Source: Bacillota bacterium (GTDB taxonomy: Bacteria > Bacillota > Clostridia > Acetivibrionales > JAMNXU01). From it: a stretch of 64,000 bases of DNA. Positions 1-7,156 of this stretch are shown in pieces. The translations under genes and the position numbers were made by a program. The notes below the pieces were generated by a model. The model ran no database searches. It was not told the origin of the DNA and worked only from the letters and a program-made list of their open reading frames with translations. Position 1 is the stretch's first letter, and every line of letters begins with the position of its first letter. The stretch spans positions 20,576-84,575 of the forward strand of contig JAMNXU010000030.1 of NCBI GenBank assembly GCA_023623175.1, in the 5' to 3' direction.

Positions 1-43
1 CCGCATGGTCTGCCAGGATTTTCTGTGTCATGGTCATTCCCAT
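1..43 (-). CDS. leuC: 3-isopropylmalate dehydratase large subunit, N-terminal fragment
   Basis: The first 14 codons of a gene that runs off the left edge of the window. Read on the minus strand they give MGMTMTQKILADHA, the characteristic opening of the clostridial LeuC/homoaconitase-type large subunit. The ATG at 43-41 is preceded by a GGAGG Shine-Dalgarno sequence about 9 bases upstream (around 53-57). The enzyme is an iron-sulfur hydro-lyase that isomerises 2-isopropylmalate to 3-isopropylmalate in leucine synthesis, together with LeuD. Only the N-terminus is visible, so identity rests on this short but distinctive motif. The gene lies in the same direction as the AraC gene upstream, across a 428-base gap. 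Confidence 0.75.
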   Translation of the reverse strand, partial: MGMTMTQKILADHA

Positions 44-67
44 AATCTCAATCCTCCAATCATTTTT

Positions 68-120
68 CAGTCAATGTTTGCAATTCAGTCAATGTTTACA
101 ATGCAGTCAATGTTTGCAAT
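68..120. repeat. Short tandem repeat in the leuC upstream region
   Basis: Three near-identical 18-base units (cagtcaatgtttgcaatt type) lie head to tail at 68-85, 86-103 and 104-120, directly upstream of the leuC ribosome binding site. The rest of the 44-471 gap holds looser echoes (ttcagccaa-type words near 178, 195 and 232) and no gene. I found no T-box or leucine-leader peptide signature. It belongs to the window-wide pattern of private intergenic tandem arrays. Confidence 0.8.
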
Positions 121-445
121 AATATCAGCCAATTAACCAGGTTAAATCAATTAACAATACCCGGCAGGTCAATCATATTCAGCCAAACAACCACATTCAG
201 CCAACATATCGGGCCAATAAAATAAGTCCTGTTCAGCCATCACCGACCACTGTCACAAAGTTATCCGCGATAATTATCCAACCGCTGTTTACAGTAATTT
301 CCATCCAGTTTTTCGCAAATATCCCGACTGTTCCTGCCTGCAGTTACTTGATATGTATTATAAGCGGCGGGAACAAAGTAATCTTCCCGATATTTATTTT
401 CATGGAAAAACGTTTTTACTGTTTCTTGTCCGGCACAACAATAAG

Positions 446-484
446 GGACCTCCGGAAACGCCCCGTTTCCGTCAGGTCCCGTAT
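446..484 (-). terminator. Stem-loop at the end of the AraC-family gene
   Basis: An inverted repeat: gggacct followed by cggaaacg pairs with cgtttccg followed by aggtccc, with a very short loop. It overlaps the stop codon of the minus-strand AraC gene. On the minus strand it is followed by ttattgttgt, which is only moderately U-rich, so it may be an intrinsic terminator or a 3' stabilising hairpin. Confidence 0.5.
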
Positions 485-1377
485 TGCTTTCCGCTGTGTT
501 GTTTTCGGTAATTCATTGGAGTGGTTTTTACATATTTCTTAAAAATCTCGTTGAATCTCTGCTGATTGGAAAAACCAACGTTCAGCGCAATATCGCTTAT
601 TTTCATGCTGGTCTCCGTCAAAAGCTCCTTTGCCCTCTCAACCCTTACATTCAACAGGTAATTGATGGGGCTCATGCCCATTTCCTTCTTGAAGACCCTC
701 GCAAAATAACTCGGGCTCAGAAAAACATACCTGGATATGTCGCTTAAAGAAATGTCGCGCTCGAAATTGTTGTGAATGTATTTTGCCGCAATCTCTATAA
801 GCTCCCTGAGTTTCGGAGCCTTGTCCCTTATGCTGCTCTCCCATTCCATTTTAAGCGCCCTTGAAATCAGCACAAACAGCTCTAGCACCAGCAAATGCTC
901 CAAAAATTCACTTCCGATGTCGTTGTTTTCGCGTTCCTTCAAAATCCTGTTCAGCAGCGTGATAATGTCGTTTTTCTGGCTGACTTTCAGCTTTATGAAT
1001 GCTCCCGCTTCCTTGTTGCTCACAAAATTCAGGAAATCATGAAGCGGCACCTCGGAAAACTCGCTGTTTGTCTGGTTCACGAATTTGAAATTCAGCACAA
1101 TAAAAACGCACTTGTCCGGAGATTTCACGATAAATTTGTGAGGCTGCCGCGGTTTTATGATAATGATGTCATTGGGGCCGATATGCACCGGTTGACCCGC
1201 TATCTCGAAAACCGCATCGCCCTTCTTCATATAAACCATTTCATAGTTCTCATGTACGTTGGGTTCCATGTTCCAGCTGGCGTCATGAATCCGCTCAATT
1301 GTCTTCACAATCACCGGCAGAAAGCTCGCGGTATTCAGGAGGCTTTCCCACGCTTTCGGAATTTCTCCAGCACTCAT
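472..1377 (-). CDS. AraC-family transcriptional regulator with cupin sensor domain
   Basis: A 301-residue one-component regulator. Residues about 35-110 form a small beta-barrel (cupin, AraC_binding type; HENYEMVYMKKGDAVFEIAG, then a P-x-x-P-H stretch), the usual effector-binding domain. Residues about 195-292 form the double helix-turn-helix AraC DNA-binding domain, ending in the family signature region (ISDIALNVGFSNQQRFNEIF and a KTTPMNYRK tail). Members commonly control carbohydrate utilisation genes; the ligand cannot be told from sequence. It precedes leuC in the same direction but is separated by a long gap and a stem-loop, so co-transcription is doubtful. The second AraC-family gene at 1879-2781 is divergently oriented, so the two share an upstream region. 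Confidence 0.9.
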   Translation of the reverse strand: MSAGEIPKAWESLLNTASFLPVIVKTIERIHDASWNMEPNVHENYEMVYMKKGDAVFEIAGQPVHIGPNDIIIIKPRQPHKFIVKSPDKCVFIVLNFKFVNQTNSEFSEVPLHDFLNFVSNKEAGAFIKLKVSQKNDIITLLNRILKERENNDIGSEFLEHLLVLELFVLISRALKMEWESSIRDKAPKLRELIEIAAKYIHNNFERDISLSDISRYVFLSPSYFARVFKKEMGMSPINYLLNVRVERAKELLTETSMKISDIALNVGFSNQQRFNEIFKKYVKTTPMNYRKQHSGKQYGT

Positions 1378-1811
1378 GAACGACCCTCCTCTCCAACCTG
1401 CTCATCTTCACTTCTCTGCTCGTCATCCTCCAGCCTGCCTGCTTTCTATGATTTTTACCCTTTTATACTGACCTTTACTCTTCCATTCGTTCTTTTCAGT
1501 CTTCCCTTTATTCTATGTGCGTTTCCTGTGTAAATATTATACAGCAACATTCGGGCTTATAGCAATTTAATTCAGAGAAACATCCGCAAAATAAACATAA
1601 TAAATTCACAAAAGAATTTAAACTTTCCATAAAATGGATTTATTTTTTACAAAAAGCGGTTTTATTTTACACAAAAATATCTTTTTTTGCTGATGCAATT
1701 GCCCCGGATTTTAGATATAATATTACCCGCAAATTAAATGAAAACCAGCCGTAATCCCGAAAATAAGCAGTATCTTCCACTGCATGCGATGGTAATTTTT
1801 ATTATTAAAGC

Positions 1812-1840
1812 TCGACTAACATTTATAATTATGTTAAAAT
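1812..1840 (+). promoter_or_regulatory. Vegetative-type promoter for the second AraC-family gene
   Basis: TCGACT (1812-1817) and TAAAAT (1835-1840) are separated by 17 bases, a good sigma-A match (4/6 and 5/6). Its position inside the longest possible reading frame argues that translation starts downstream, at GTG 1879. Confidence 0.6.
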
Positions 1841-1878
1841 GTAAAATGGCCAAAAATCCAACAGGCAGGTGTTCAGCC

Positions 1879-2781
1879 GTGTCAAAAACACCCGTATTTG
1901 ATATCAGTAATTTAGTGGAAGACGACAGTTTTCAGTTTGTGTTCGCAATAAAAAACGAGAACTACTACACCGAATTCCTCCATTCCCACGAACACATTCA
2001 GATGTGCTACATCCAGCACGGCACATGTCTTCATGTATTGCCGGACAAGCAATGTACCCTTGTCAAAGGCGATATATTTGTAATTCCTCCATACCATGAG
2101 CACAACATAATGCCATTGGAAAACAGGAGTTTCACCTGTGTTGAGATAAATTTCAAACCCCAGTTCATAAACGAAAACATGACAGATCCGTCGATAATGA
2201 ATTCCTTTGTCGATTATGCATACATCCAGCCCTTCATAGAACAGGACAAGGAATTCCTGCCCAAGTTGAACCTGCCTACTCCGGAACAGTACAAGGTCGA
2301 ACAGCTCATATCCAATATAAATAACGAGCTGGAAACAAAAGAGGACGGCTACAAGCTGTCCATAAAGGCTGATCTCCTGAAACTGCTCATTCTTGTGGGA
2401 AGAGAGTACAAGAAATTCATTGAGCGCGGCACCAATGTGCAAATAATTAAGAAATACAGGAATTCATTCGATGAAGCGGTCAAGTACATCGAAACCTGTT
2501 ACAATACCAACATCAGCCTTGAAAAAGCCGCGGCCAAGGCCTGCATGTCGCCTTCCTACTTCAGCCATATATTCAAAATGATCAAAGGCCAGACCTTCAT
2601 CGAATACCTGAATAATGTGAGAATACGCGAAGCCATGGAGCTTTTGAAAAACACCGACATGAATATTACTGAAATAAGCTTCGAAGCGGGCTTCGGCAAC
2701 CTCGGCCATTTCAACAGGATGTTCAAGAGGATTGCCGGCACCACTCCGAAGGAATACCGCAAGCAGGTCCAGTCAAGATGA
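1879..2781 (+). CDS. AraC-family transcriptional regulator with cupin sensor domain
   Basis: A paralogue-like regulator of about 300 residues: N-terminal cupin (ligand barrel with paired histidines in FLHSHEHIQM and PYHEHNIMP) and C-terminal AraC double helix-turn-helix (ISLEKAAAKACMSPSYFSHI, then ITEISFEAGFGNLGHFNRMF and a TTPKEYRKQ tail). An open frame extends to ATG 1738, but GTG 1879 is preferred: it has an AGGCAGG site about 10 bases upstream, gives the same length as the neighbouring 301-residue regulator, and the best promoter lies at 1812-1840. Its 3' end overlaps that of the convergent pilus gene (stop at 2773) by 9 bases. The target genes and ligand are unknown. Confidence 0.85.
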   Translation: MSKTPVFDISNLVEDDSFQFVFAIKNENYYTEFLHSHEHIQMCYIQHGTCLHVLPDKQCTLVKGDIFVIPPYHEHNIMPLENRSFTCVEINFKPQFINENMTDPSIMNSFVDYAYIQPFIEQDKEFLPKLNLPTPEQYKVEQLISNINNELETKEDGYKLSIKADLLKLLILVGREYKKFIERGTNVQIIKKYRNSFDEAVKYIETCYNTNISLEKAAAKACMSPSYFSHIFKMIKGQTFIEYLNNVRIREAMELLKNTDMNITEISFEAGFGNLGHFNRMFKRIAGTTPKEYRKQVQSR

Positions 2782-3510
2782 CTCTCTGCGATCGATTTTA
2801 GCACCCGCAAAACAGGCAAAATATACTTTTCGGTTTCTCAACAGGCCGTTTATTTCCAAGCCGCGGACAAAGGCGAAGAAATACGGCCTTTCTTTAAACT
2901 GGTTTGTCTTAATGTTGCCGTTTACAAATATTATCCTCTTATCGGCATCGGGTCCCGTTTGGGGATAGAGGGTTCTCACCCTTTGGTTTATCGCGGCCTC
3001 GAGCATTTCAGGCCGCTCAACAAGGACCGTTTCGGAATATCCTTCCCTGTAAAAGCGGCATTCCATGCCCGTATGCGACGGAGTCACAATCACAGTGAGC
3101 ATGTGTTTTCTGAGTTCTTCCTCCGAAAACCCCGTGTTTTGTGAAAGCACCGTAAAGAATACCCTGTTTGCACTGTCCGCATCTATGTAGATATCATTAA
3201 CGCTGAATAAGCCCGTTTCTTCGTCATACCCTGCGGAAATCCCTTCCCTGCTCCTTGCGCGGTCGATTTCCTGCACTGCCGCCGAAGCTGCAAAATCCAT
3301 GCCTCTCCCGAGAACCCTGCAATTCATCGAGTAAAGCCCATAATCAACGGACGTAACAAGGACAAGCATAAACAAAAGCATCAGGGCAACGCTCATCAAT
3401 ACTGCGCCCATGCCGCCACCGTCCGTTTTTGCGATCAGTGGGACACGGGGACGGTTCTCTTGTCCCACTGGGACACGGGGACGGTTCTCCTGTCCCATTT
3501 TCCCTTTCAA
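2773..3510 (-). CDS. TadE/TadG-like pseudopilin-assembly membrane protein with repeat-derived N-terminus
   Basis: About 245 residues. After a soluble N-terminal stretch there is one hydrophobic segment (GAVLMSVALMLLFMLVLVTS) near residues 35-55, then an extracytoplasmic region with no family signature I can name. The single N-terminal membrane anchor and the last position in a tad operon suggest a TadE/TadG-like minor pilin. TTG 3510 is the favoured start, with GGAG 8 bases upstream; an in-frame ATG at 3519 abuts the site too closely. The N-terminus is odd: it reads GQENRPRVP twice, which is the translation of two copies of the dispersed palindromic repeat at 3438-3498. The original start may have lain downstream, before the membrane segment. 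The gene is tail-to-tail with the AraC gene (9-base overlap). Confidence 0.6.
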   Translation of the reverse strand: MKGKMGQENRPRVPVGQENRPRVPLIAKTDGGGMGAVLMSVALMLLFMLVLVTSVDYGLYSMNCRVLGRGMDFAASAAVQEIDRARSREGISAGYDEETGLFSVNDIYIDADSANRVFFTVLSQNTGFSEEELRKHMLTVIVTPSHTGMECRFYREGYSETVLVERPEMLEAAINQRVRTLYPQTGPDADKRIIFVNGNIKTNQFKERPYFFAFVRGLEINGLLRNRKVYFACFAGAKIDRRESS

Positions 3511-3626
3511 AACACACATCTCCTTTCATAGGACACGGGGACAGTTTCCCTGTTCTGCCACCTCCTGCATCTGCCGCAGAAAACATATTCTTTTTCGCGG
3601 GATACAGGGACGGTTCCAATGCCCCA
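3438..3626 (+). repeat. Dispersed palindromic repeat cluster (4 copies), partly inside a gene
   Basis: Copies at 3438-3468 and 3468-3498 are nearly perfect. Each has the end sequences GTGGGACA and TGTCCCA(C/T) around a core containing cggggacggttct. Two decayed copies follow at about 3530-3558 and 3598-3626. The first two lie within the N-terminal codons of the TadE-like gene on the other strand. The ends can pair as an 8-base stem, as in REP-type elements mobilised by IS200-like RAYT transposases. No such transposase is in this window. The remainder of 3511-3779 holds no convincing gene. Confidence 0.85.
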
Positions 3627-3779
3627 TCTCCTACCGAGGCAGTGGGCATGGGAGGAACTCCACCTTCCCACTCCCTCCCGTAAAAAGCAAATCGCATCAC
3701 ACAGAGCACAGAAGCGGCTCCCTTGTTTCATTCTCCGCCGAAAAACAAGGGCACATGCACGATTTTCCTGCCTCATAAC

Positions 3780-4217
3780 CTATCCCTCGAACTCTACGCG
3801 GCAAAAAGCTTTTGCCCTGTAAAAAATACCGTTATGCCCGGAGTCCCCGAAAATAAAGTTTGAGAGCTTGGACGGATTTGCAGATACAACCAAAAGCATA
3901 AATACATCTCCTCTTTTCAGGCTTTCCCCCGGCGTATAATCCGTCAGGTCTGCGAGCTGGCCCCCGGAAAAGTAACCTTTTTTCATAATAATTCCGTTAC
4001 CACGGACTGCCTTGATGCCAATTCCCGAAAGCTTTCCTGCAAAATCATCATAATCTTCAGGAGTAAAAACACCGGTGAGTCTTACCTTAAAGACCGCATC
4101 GTCCACGAGATCCTTCAGGTATCTCTGCCTTGAATCGAACTCAAAAAACGCCACGGTTTTGAAAAGCATGATGCACAAAACCGGCACGGTCACCAGGAAT
4201 ACAAGAATTTTGCCCAT
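3780..4217 (-). CDS. Single-pass membrane protein of the tad locus (TadE-like position)
   Basis: 145 residues with one N-terminal hydrophobic segment (KILVFLVTVPVLCIMLFKTV) followed by an extracytoplasmic domain of about 120 residues. No family signature is recognised. The GGAGG site immediately upstream of ATG 4217 supports the start. It lies 15 bases after the stop of a mini-protein gene and upstream of the TadE-like gene, so it is probably a pilus-assembly minor pilin or anchor. The final residues (FCRVEFEG) end just before the repeat cluster. Function is inferred from position only. Confidence 0.6.
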   Translation of the reverse strand: MGKILVFLVTVPVLCIMLFKTVAFFEFDSRQRYLKDLVDDAVFKVRLTGVFTPEDYDDFAGKLSGIGIKAVRGNGIIMKKGYFSGGQLADLTDYTPGESLKRGDVFMLLVVSANPSKLSNFIFGDSGHNGIFYRAKAFCRVEFEG

Positions 4218-4232
4218 AATCCTCCATCCGTC

Positions 4233-4391
4233 TTAAAGAGTATCTTCAGCAATGCTGTCGCCGAGGTCCGCCACTGACTCAATGCACTTTTGTCCCACCG
4301 TCCTGATCTGCTCCGCCAGCGGCAGCACCACGCCAACGATCAGCGCAACACAAATAAACAGCAGAACGATGCTGACAATAATGTTCTTCAC
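4233..4391 (-). CDS. 52-residue membrane mini-protein, paralogue 1 (pilin position)
   Basis: A GTG-initiated frame (GTG at 4391-4389) with GGAG 9 bases upstream encodes a 52-residue protein. Residues 2-3 are KN, residues 4-25 are a hydrophobic helix (containing VALIVGVVLPLA), and the rest is a polar, probably helical tail with one Cys. It is clearly related to the neighbour at 4558-4725: both have a basic start, a VALIVGV(V/I)LPLA core and an acidic tail. It sits where Flp pilins are expected, between tadC and tadE-like genes. It lacks the usual Flp prepilin cleavage motif (Gly followed by Glu at +5), so pilin identity is only a hypothesis. Confidence 0.65.
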   Translation of the reverse strand: MKNIIVSIVLLFICVALIVGVVLPLAEQIRTVGQKCIESVADLGDSIAEDTL

Positions 4392-4557
4392 ACCGCATCA
4401 CTCCATATTTTCGATAACAGCCAAATATAGGCAAAGTTCAGTTTTTTCATATCAGAAATATTGCTTTGGCATGAATAGTTTTGCACGATATTTTAAGGGA
4501 GCTCCCATTTATACCTGAGAAATCAGTGTCATAACATTCTGTTAATAGCAGCAATTC

Positions 4558-4725
4558 TTAACTTATTTCTTCAGCTAAAGAATCAATTTTTTCGTCAATT
4601 TTTATTAACTGTGTTTCCACACCCTGGCCAGTTTCACGCCCATGATTCGCCAACGGTAAAATTACCCCCACGATCAGCGCTACTGTAATGGCAAACATAA
4701 CAATTGTAATTATCACTTTTTTCAT
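4558..4725 (-). CDS. 55-residue membrane mini-protein, paralogue 2 (pilin position)
   Basis: ATG at 4725-4723 with an AGAAAGGGG site 7 bases upstream; the stop is at 4560-4558. The 55-residue product starts MKKV, has a hydrophobic helix (residues 4-26, ending VALIVGVILPLA), then a polar tail (residues 27-55) with repeated K-I-D words. It shares the core motif with the 52-residue neighbour, so the two are a tandem duplication. It is encoded between the TadC-like gene and the TadE-like genes. Candidate roles are the major pilin-like subunit or a small regulatory peptide of the Tad machine. No classical class III prepilin signal is visible. Confidence 0.65.
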   Translation of the reverse strand: MKKVIITIVMFAITVALIVGVILPLANHGRETGQGVETQLIKIDEKIDSLAEEIS

Positions 4726-4918
4726 CGCAATCCCCTTTCTTAAATTAAAATCTCATGGAATTTGAGGTTTAGGAACTTCTGCCGGATTACATTTGATTGC
4801 TTGTAAATCATGTAAAACCCAATACAAATCCAGACCATAAAGCAAATCCCTGTTTAACAGACGAACCAATAGACTGTTTCACAAAACTGCTTGACAAGCC
4901 TGACAAGACAGCCGGACC

Positions 4919-6097
4919 CTAGCGTAAATGCATGAAAGTCCTGTTGATTACCTCGACCAGGGGCCTTATTATCAGTTCAGTCAGCTCAAGGAGAACGGGC
5001 ACGACACTGAGAAAAGCAATAACATCCAGCAGATCCACGTCTTCCTCCGCCGTTATAATCATCTGTTCCTCCCTCTCGAGCCTGTTCCTTTCCAGAATAT
5101 CAAGGGCCAGTTTTTTGTCTGACAGTGCATAGATCCTCAGGATATCCGCAAGGCGACTGAATTTACCGAATCTCGCCGAATTTTTCAGAGCGTCAAGGGC
5201 TGCCTGCCTGTCTGTCTTAAAAAGAATCATGCAACCGGTCAGCCTGCCCCGGTAAAGCGGCGAAGCCTCCGCCATTTCCTTTAAAATATCAATTGTCTTA
5301 AAACCCCTGACACTTCCCAGCAGTTCAAATACATTCTCCAGTTTGACAACTTCCCTTTTGCTTCGGCTTCCCTTAAGACAAAACCCTATAACCAGCACCA
5401 ACTCCGGAAGCCAATATGACAGCAGTATCAAGGCCCATGACCCGAAATTCAGGACTTTCAGCCTTTCATCGCGTTCAAAGGTGTTTACAATCTCCGCTGC
5501 CAGTAGGGAAGTTTCATAACTGTCCCTTCCTTTTGCAAAAGGCTCTATAATCTTGGCCACAGCCTCTTTTTTCTGCTGAAAATCCAGGCGTTTGAAAAAA
5601 GCAGGTTTTATCTCACTTTTGACCTTTTCGTACAGGGATGCCCATCCCGCGCCAGGGCCAAAACTTCTCTCTTCCCCGGAGAATTCCCTTATACCGGGAC
5701 TTAAGCCGGACAGGTTCAATTCCTCTGCCGCAGCCGAGAATTCGGCAACAATGGCTTCCCGTATTTTTGAAACATTGGTAAACCGGACAGCCACGACACA
5801 CATGCTGACCAGGATGAGGCAAATAATCTTGTACAGGTAAAATACCTTTATGTCGACGGCCGAATCGGTCTTTTCCATAACCCGGGCCGTGATTTTAGAA
5901 AGAATCCCTTTCCTCAGCGTTAAACAATCAAGCAGCCTCGAGACAGGTTTAAAAGCTATCAGTAACCGTACCAGCGAAGCCTTACTAATGCTTTGAAATT
6001 CAATCAACCCATGTTTACCCGGCCACTGCGCCCTGCAGACGAATAATCCCGATACAATCAGCAGGCATCCCGTAATGGCCAGAACTGCCGCCGTCAA
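4919..6097 (-). CDS. tadC: TadC-like integral membrane protein of the Tad pilus platform
   Basis: 392 residues with hydrophobic segments near 1-20, 86-105, about 220-245 and about 360-380, and charged cytoplasmic loops between them. This is compatible with the TadC half of the inner-membrane platform (type II secretion F family), which works with TadB and the TadA ATPase to polymerise pilins. The F-domain sequence is poorly conserved, so the call leans on the position directly after tadB. The start is TTG 6097 with a GGAGA site 9 bases upstream. The 96-base gap to tadB holds a small degenerate repeat (about 6138-6212). Downstream are the two mini-proteins, about 190 bases away, with no gene between. 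Confidence 0.65.
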   Translation of the reverse strand: MTAAVLAITGCLLIVSGLFVCRAQWPGKHGLIEFQSISKASLVRLLIAFKPVSRLLDCLTLRKGILSKITARVMEKTDSAVDIKVFYLYKIICLILVSMCVVAVRFTNVSKIREAIVAEFSAAAEELNLSGLSPGIREFSGEERSFGPGAGWASLYEKVKSEIKPAFFKRLDFQQKKEAVAKIIEPFAKGRDSYETSLLAAEIVNTFERDERLKVLNFGSWALILLSYWLPELVLVIGFCLKGSRSKREVVKLENVFELLGSVRGFKTIDILKEMAEASPLYRGRLTGCMILFKTDRQAALDALKNSARFGKFSRLADILRIYALSDKKLALDILERNRLEREEQMIITAEEDVDLLDVIAFLSVVPVLLELTELIIRPLVEVINRTFMHLR

Positions 6098-6137
6098 CAG
6101 GCTCTGTCTCCTTTCCCGGAATCAGAATATACTGCCT

Positions 6138-6212
6138 CCAAAACCCACATCATATACTGCCCGATACCCCCATCATACTGTCCAATTTCCACATCATAAC
6201 CTGCGCAATATC
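6138..6212. repeat. Degenerate ~24-base tandem repeat in the tadB-tadC gap
   Basis: Three imperfect units built on the word (a/c)catcata(c)(t)(g)c lie across the end of tadB and the gap before tadC. This repeat is unrelated in sequence to the arrays at 9868-10106 and 10850-11090 in the same operon. Confidence 0.5.
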
Positions 6213-7156
6213 CGCACCGTAAAAAGCGAAAACATTGAAAAAATTATCAGCCTTGCCATTATGAAATTGATCCGCGGATCGCCGGCGACATCGGCCTCCA
6301 CCGCAATTTTTGCGTTAAGCCACGCTATTGAGGGAATACTGAAGGCTGAAACAGCGACGGCAAAGACTTCATACCAGATTAGCCTCTTTGCCCTCTTTCT
6401 TTCCACATTCACATATCGCGTCATCGTCCTGTTCAGCTTGTAAAGCTGCTCTATCAGTTCTCCCCCGTTTTGCTTGTAGTTGGAAAGGAGTATGATGAAT
6501 ATGTTAAACCAGACATTGTTGAAACCGGTTTTCAGTTTCTGCAGCGATTTTTCCATGTATAAGTCGTCCGATGCTCTGTAAATGATCCTGCCGAGGCTCT
6601 TGTCGACATATGCACAGCTTTCCAGCAGGGCAGGCCTGATTTTGCCATATTTAACAAATGCACTTCTGAATTCGTCTATCAGGCGGGGAATCTGGCATTC
6701 AATGCGGTAGCTGTAAATATCAAGAATAAGGAAGAGCGTGTGCCAGGGCAGAAAAAAGCTCATGGTCACCAAAAGCAATTTCACGTACCACAGTATTCCG
6801 CCCCTGTATAAAAGCCGGAACAGCCCCGTGCCCGTTAACAGCACCAGGATGGACAGCATGCCCGTAATTGCAGGCAGACGGACATTATCCTCCGGCATGA
6901 AAACCGGGTAGCACGAAAGCCTGGCCTTAAGTTTGGAAAGAGGATAAACCGATGTTGCCCTGTCGAGCACTGCTGCTACAAACTTCATTACCGCGAGGTT
7001 CCTGCGTTTTTCTTTTTCACGGGTATCAGAAATCCCGGGAAGCACCGGAAAAAACACGCCTTTAATTGTCAGCGCCAATCCCGCGGCCAGCAATACAAGC
7101 GACAGTAATAAAGCAGGAGTTGTCCCAAAAGTTTTGGCGGAAAATACTGCAAACAA
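6194..7156 (-). CDS. tadB: TadB-like inner-membrane pilus assembly protein
   Basis: 320 residues. Hydrophobic segments lie at about 12-34, 95-150 (two), 255-278 and 295-312, flanking a cytoplasmic T2SSF-type domain around residues 155-250 (with the LIDEFRSAF and NGGELIEQL stretches). This is the usual TadB arrangement. It begins at TTG 7156, immediately after the tadA stop codon (TAA 7159-7157), so translation is likely coupled. The GGTGAAGG sequence at the end of tadA serves as ribosome binding site. TadB and TadC form the platform through which the TadA ATPase drives pilin assembly. Confidence 0.8.
   Translation of the reverse strand: MFAVFSAKTFGTTPALLLSLVLLAAGLALTIKGVFFPVLPGISDTREKEKRRNLAVMKFVAAVLDRATSVYPLSKLKARLSCYPVFMPEDNVRLPAITGMLSILVLLTGTGLFRLLYRGGILWYVKLLLVTMSFFLPWHTLFLILDIYSYRIECQIPRLIDEFRSAFVKYGKIRPALLESCAYVDKSLGRIIYRASDDLYMEKSLQKLKTGFNNVWFNIFIILLSNYKQNGGELIEQLYKLNRTMTRYVNVERKRAKRLIWYEVFAVAVSAFSIPSIAWLNAKIAVEADVAGDPRINFIMARLIIFSMFSLFTVRILRRL

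Noticed and set aside
44..471. T-box or leucine leader upstream of leuC
   Set aside because: No T-box core sequence, no Leu-rich leader peptide and no antiterminator pair; only tandem repeats were found.
1738..1878. N-terminal extension of the second AraC regulator
   Set aside because: It contains the best promoter and lacks a ribosome binding site; GTG 1879 gives the standard family length.
3410..3778. Plus-strand and minus-strand small open frames in the repeat cluster
   Set aside because: They translate the palindromic repeats (GTRGRFSCP / GQENRPRVP-type peptides) and show no other content.
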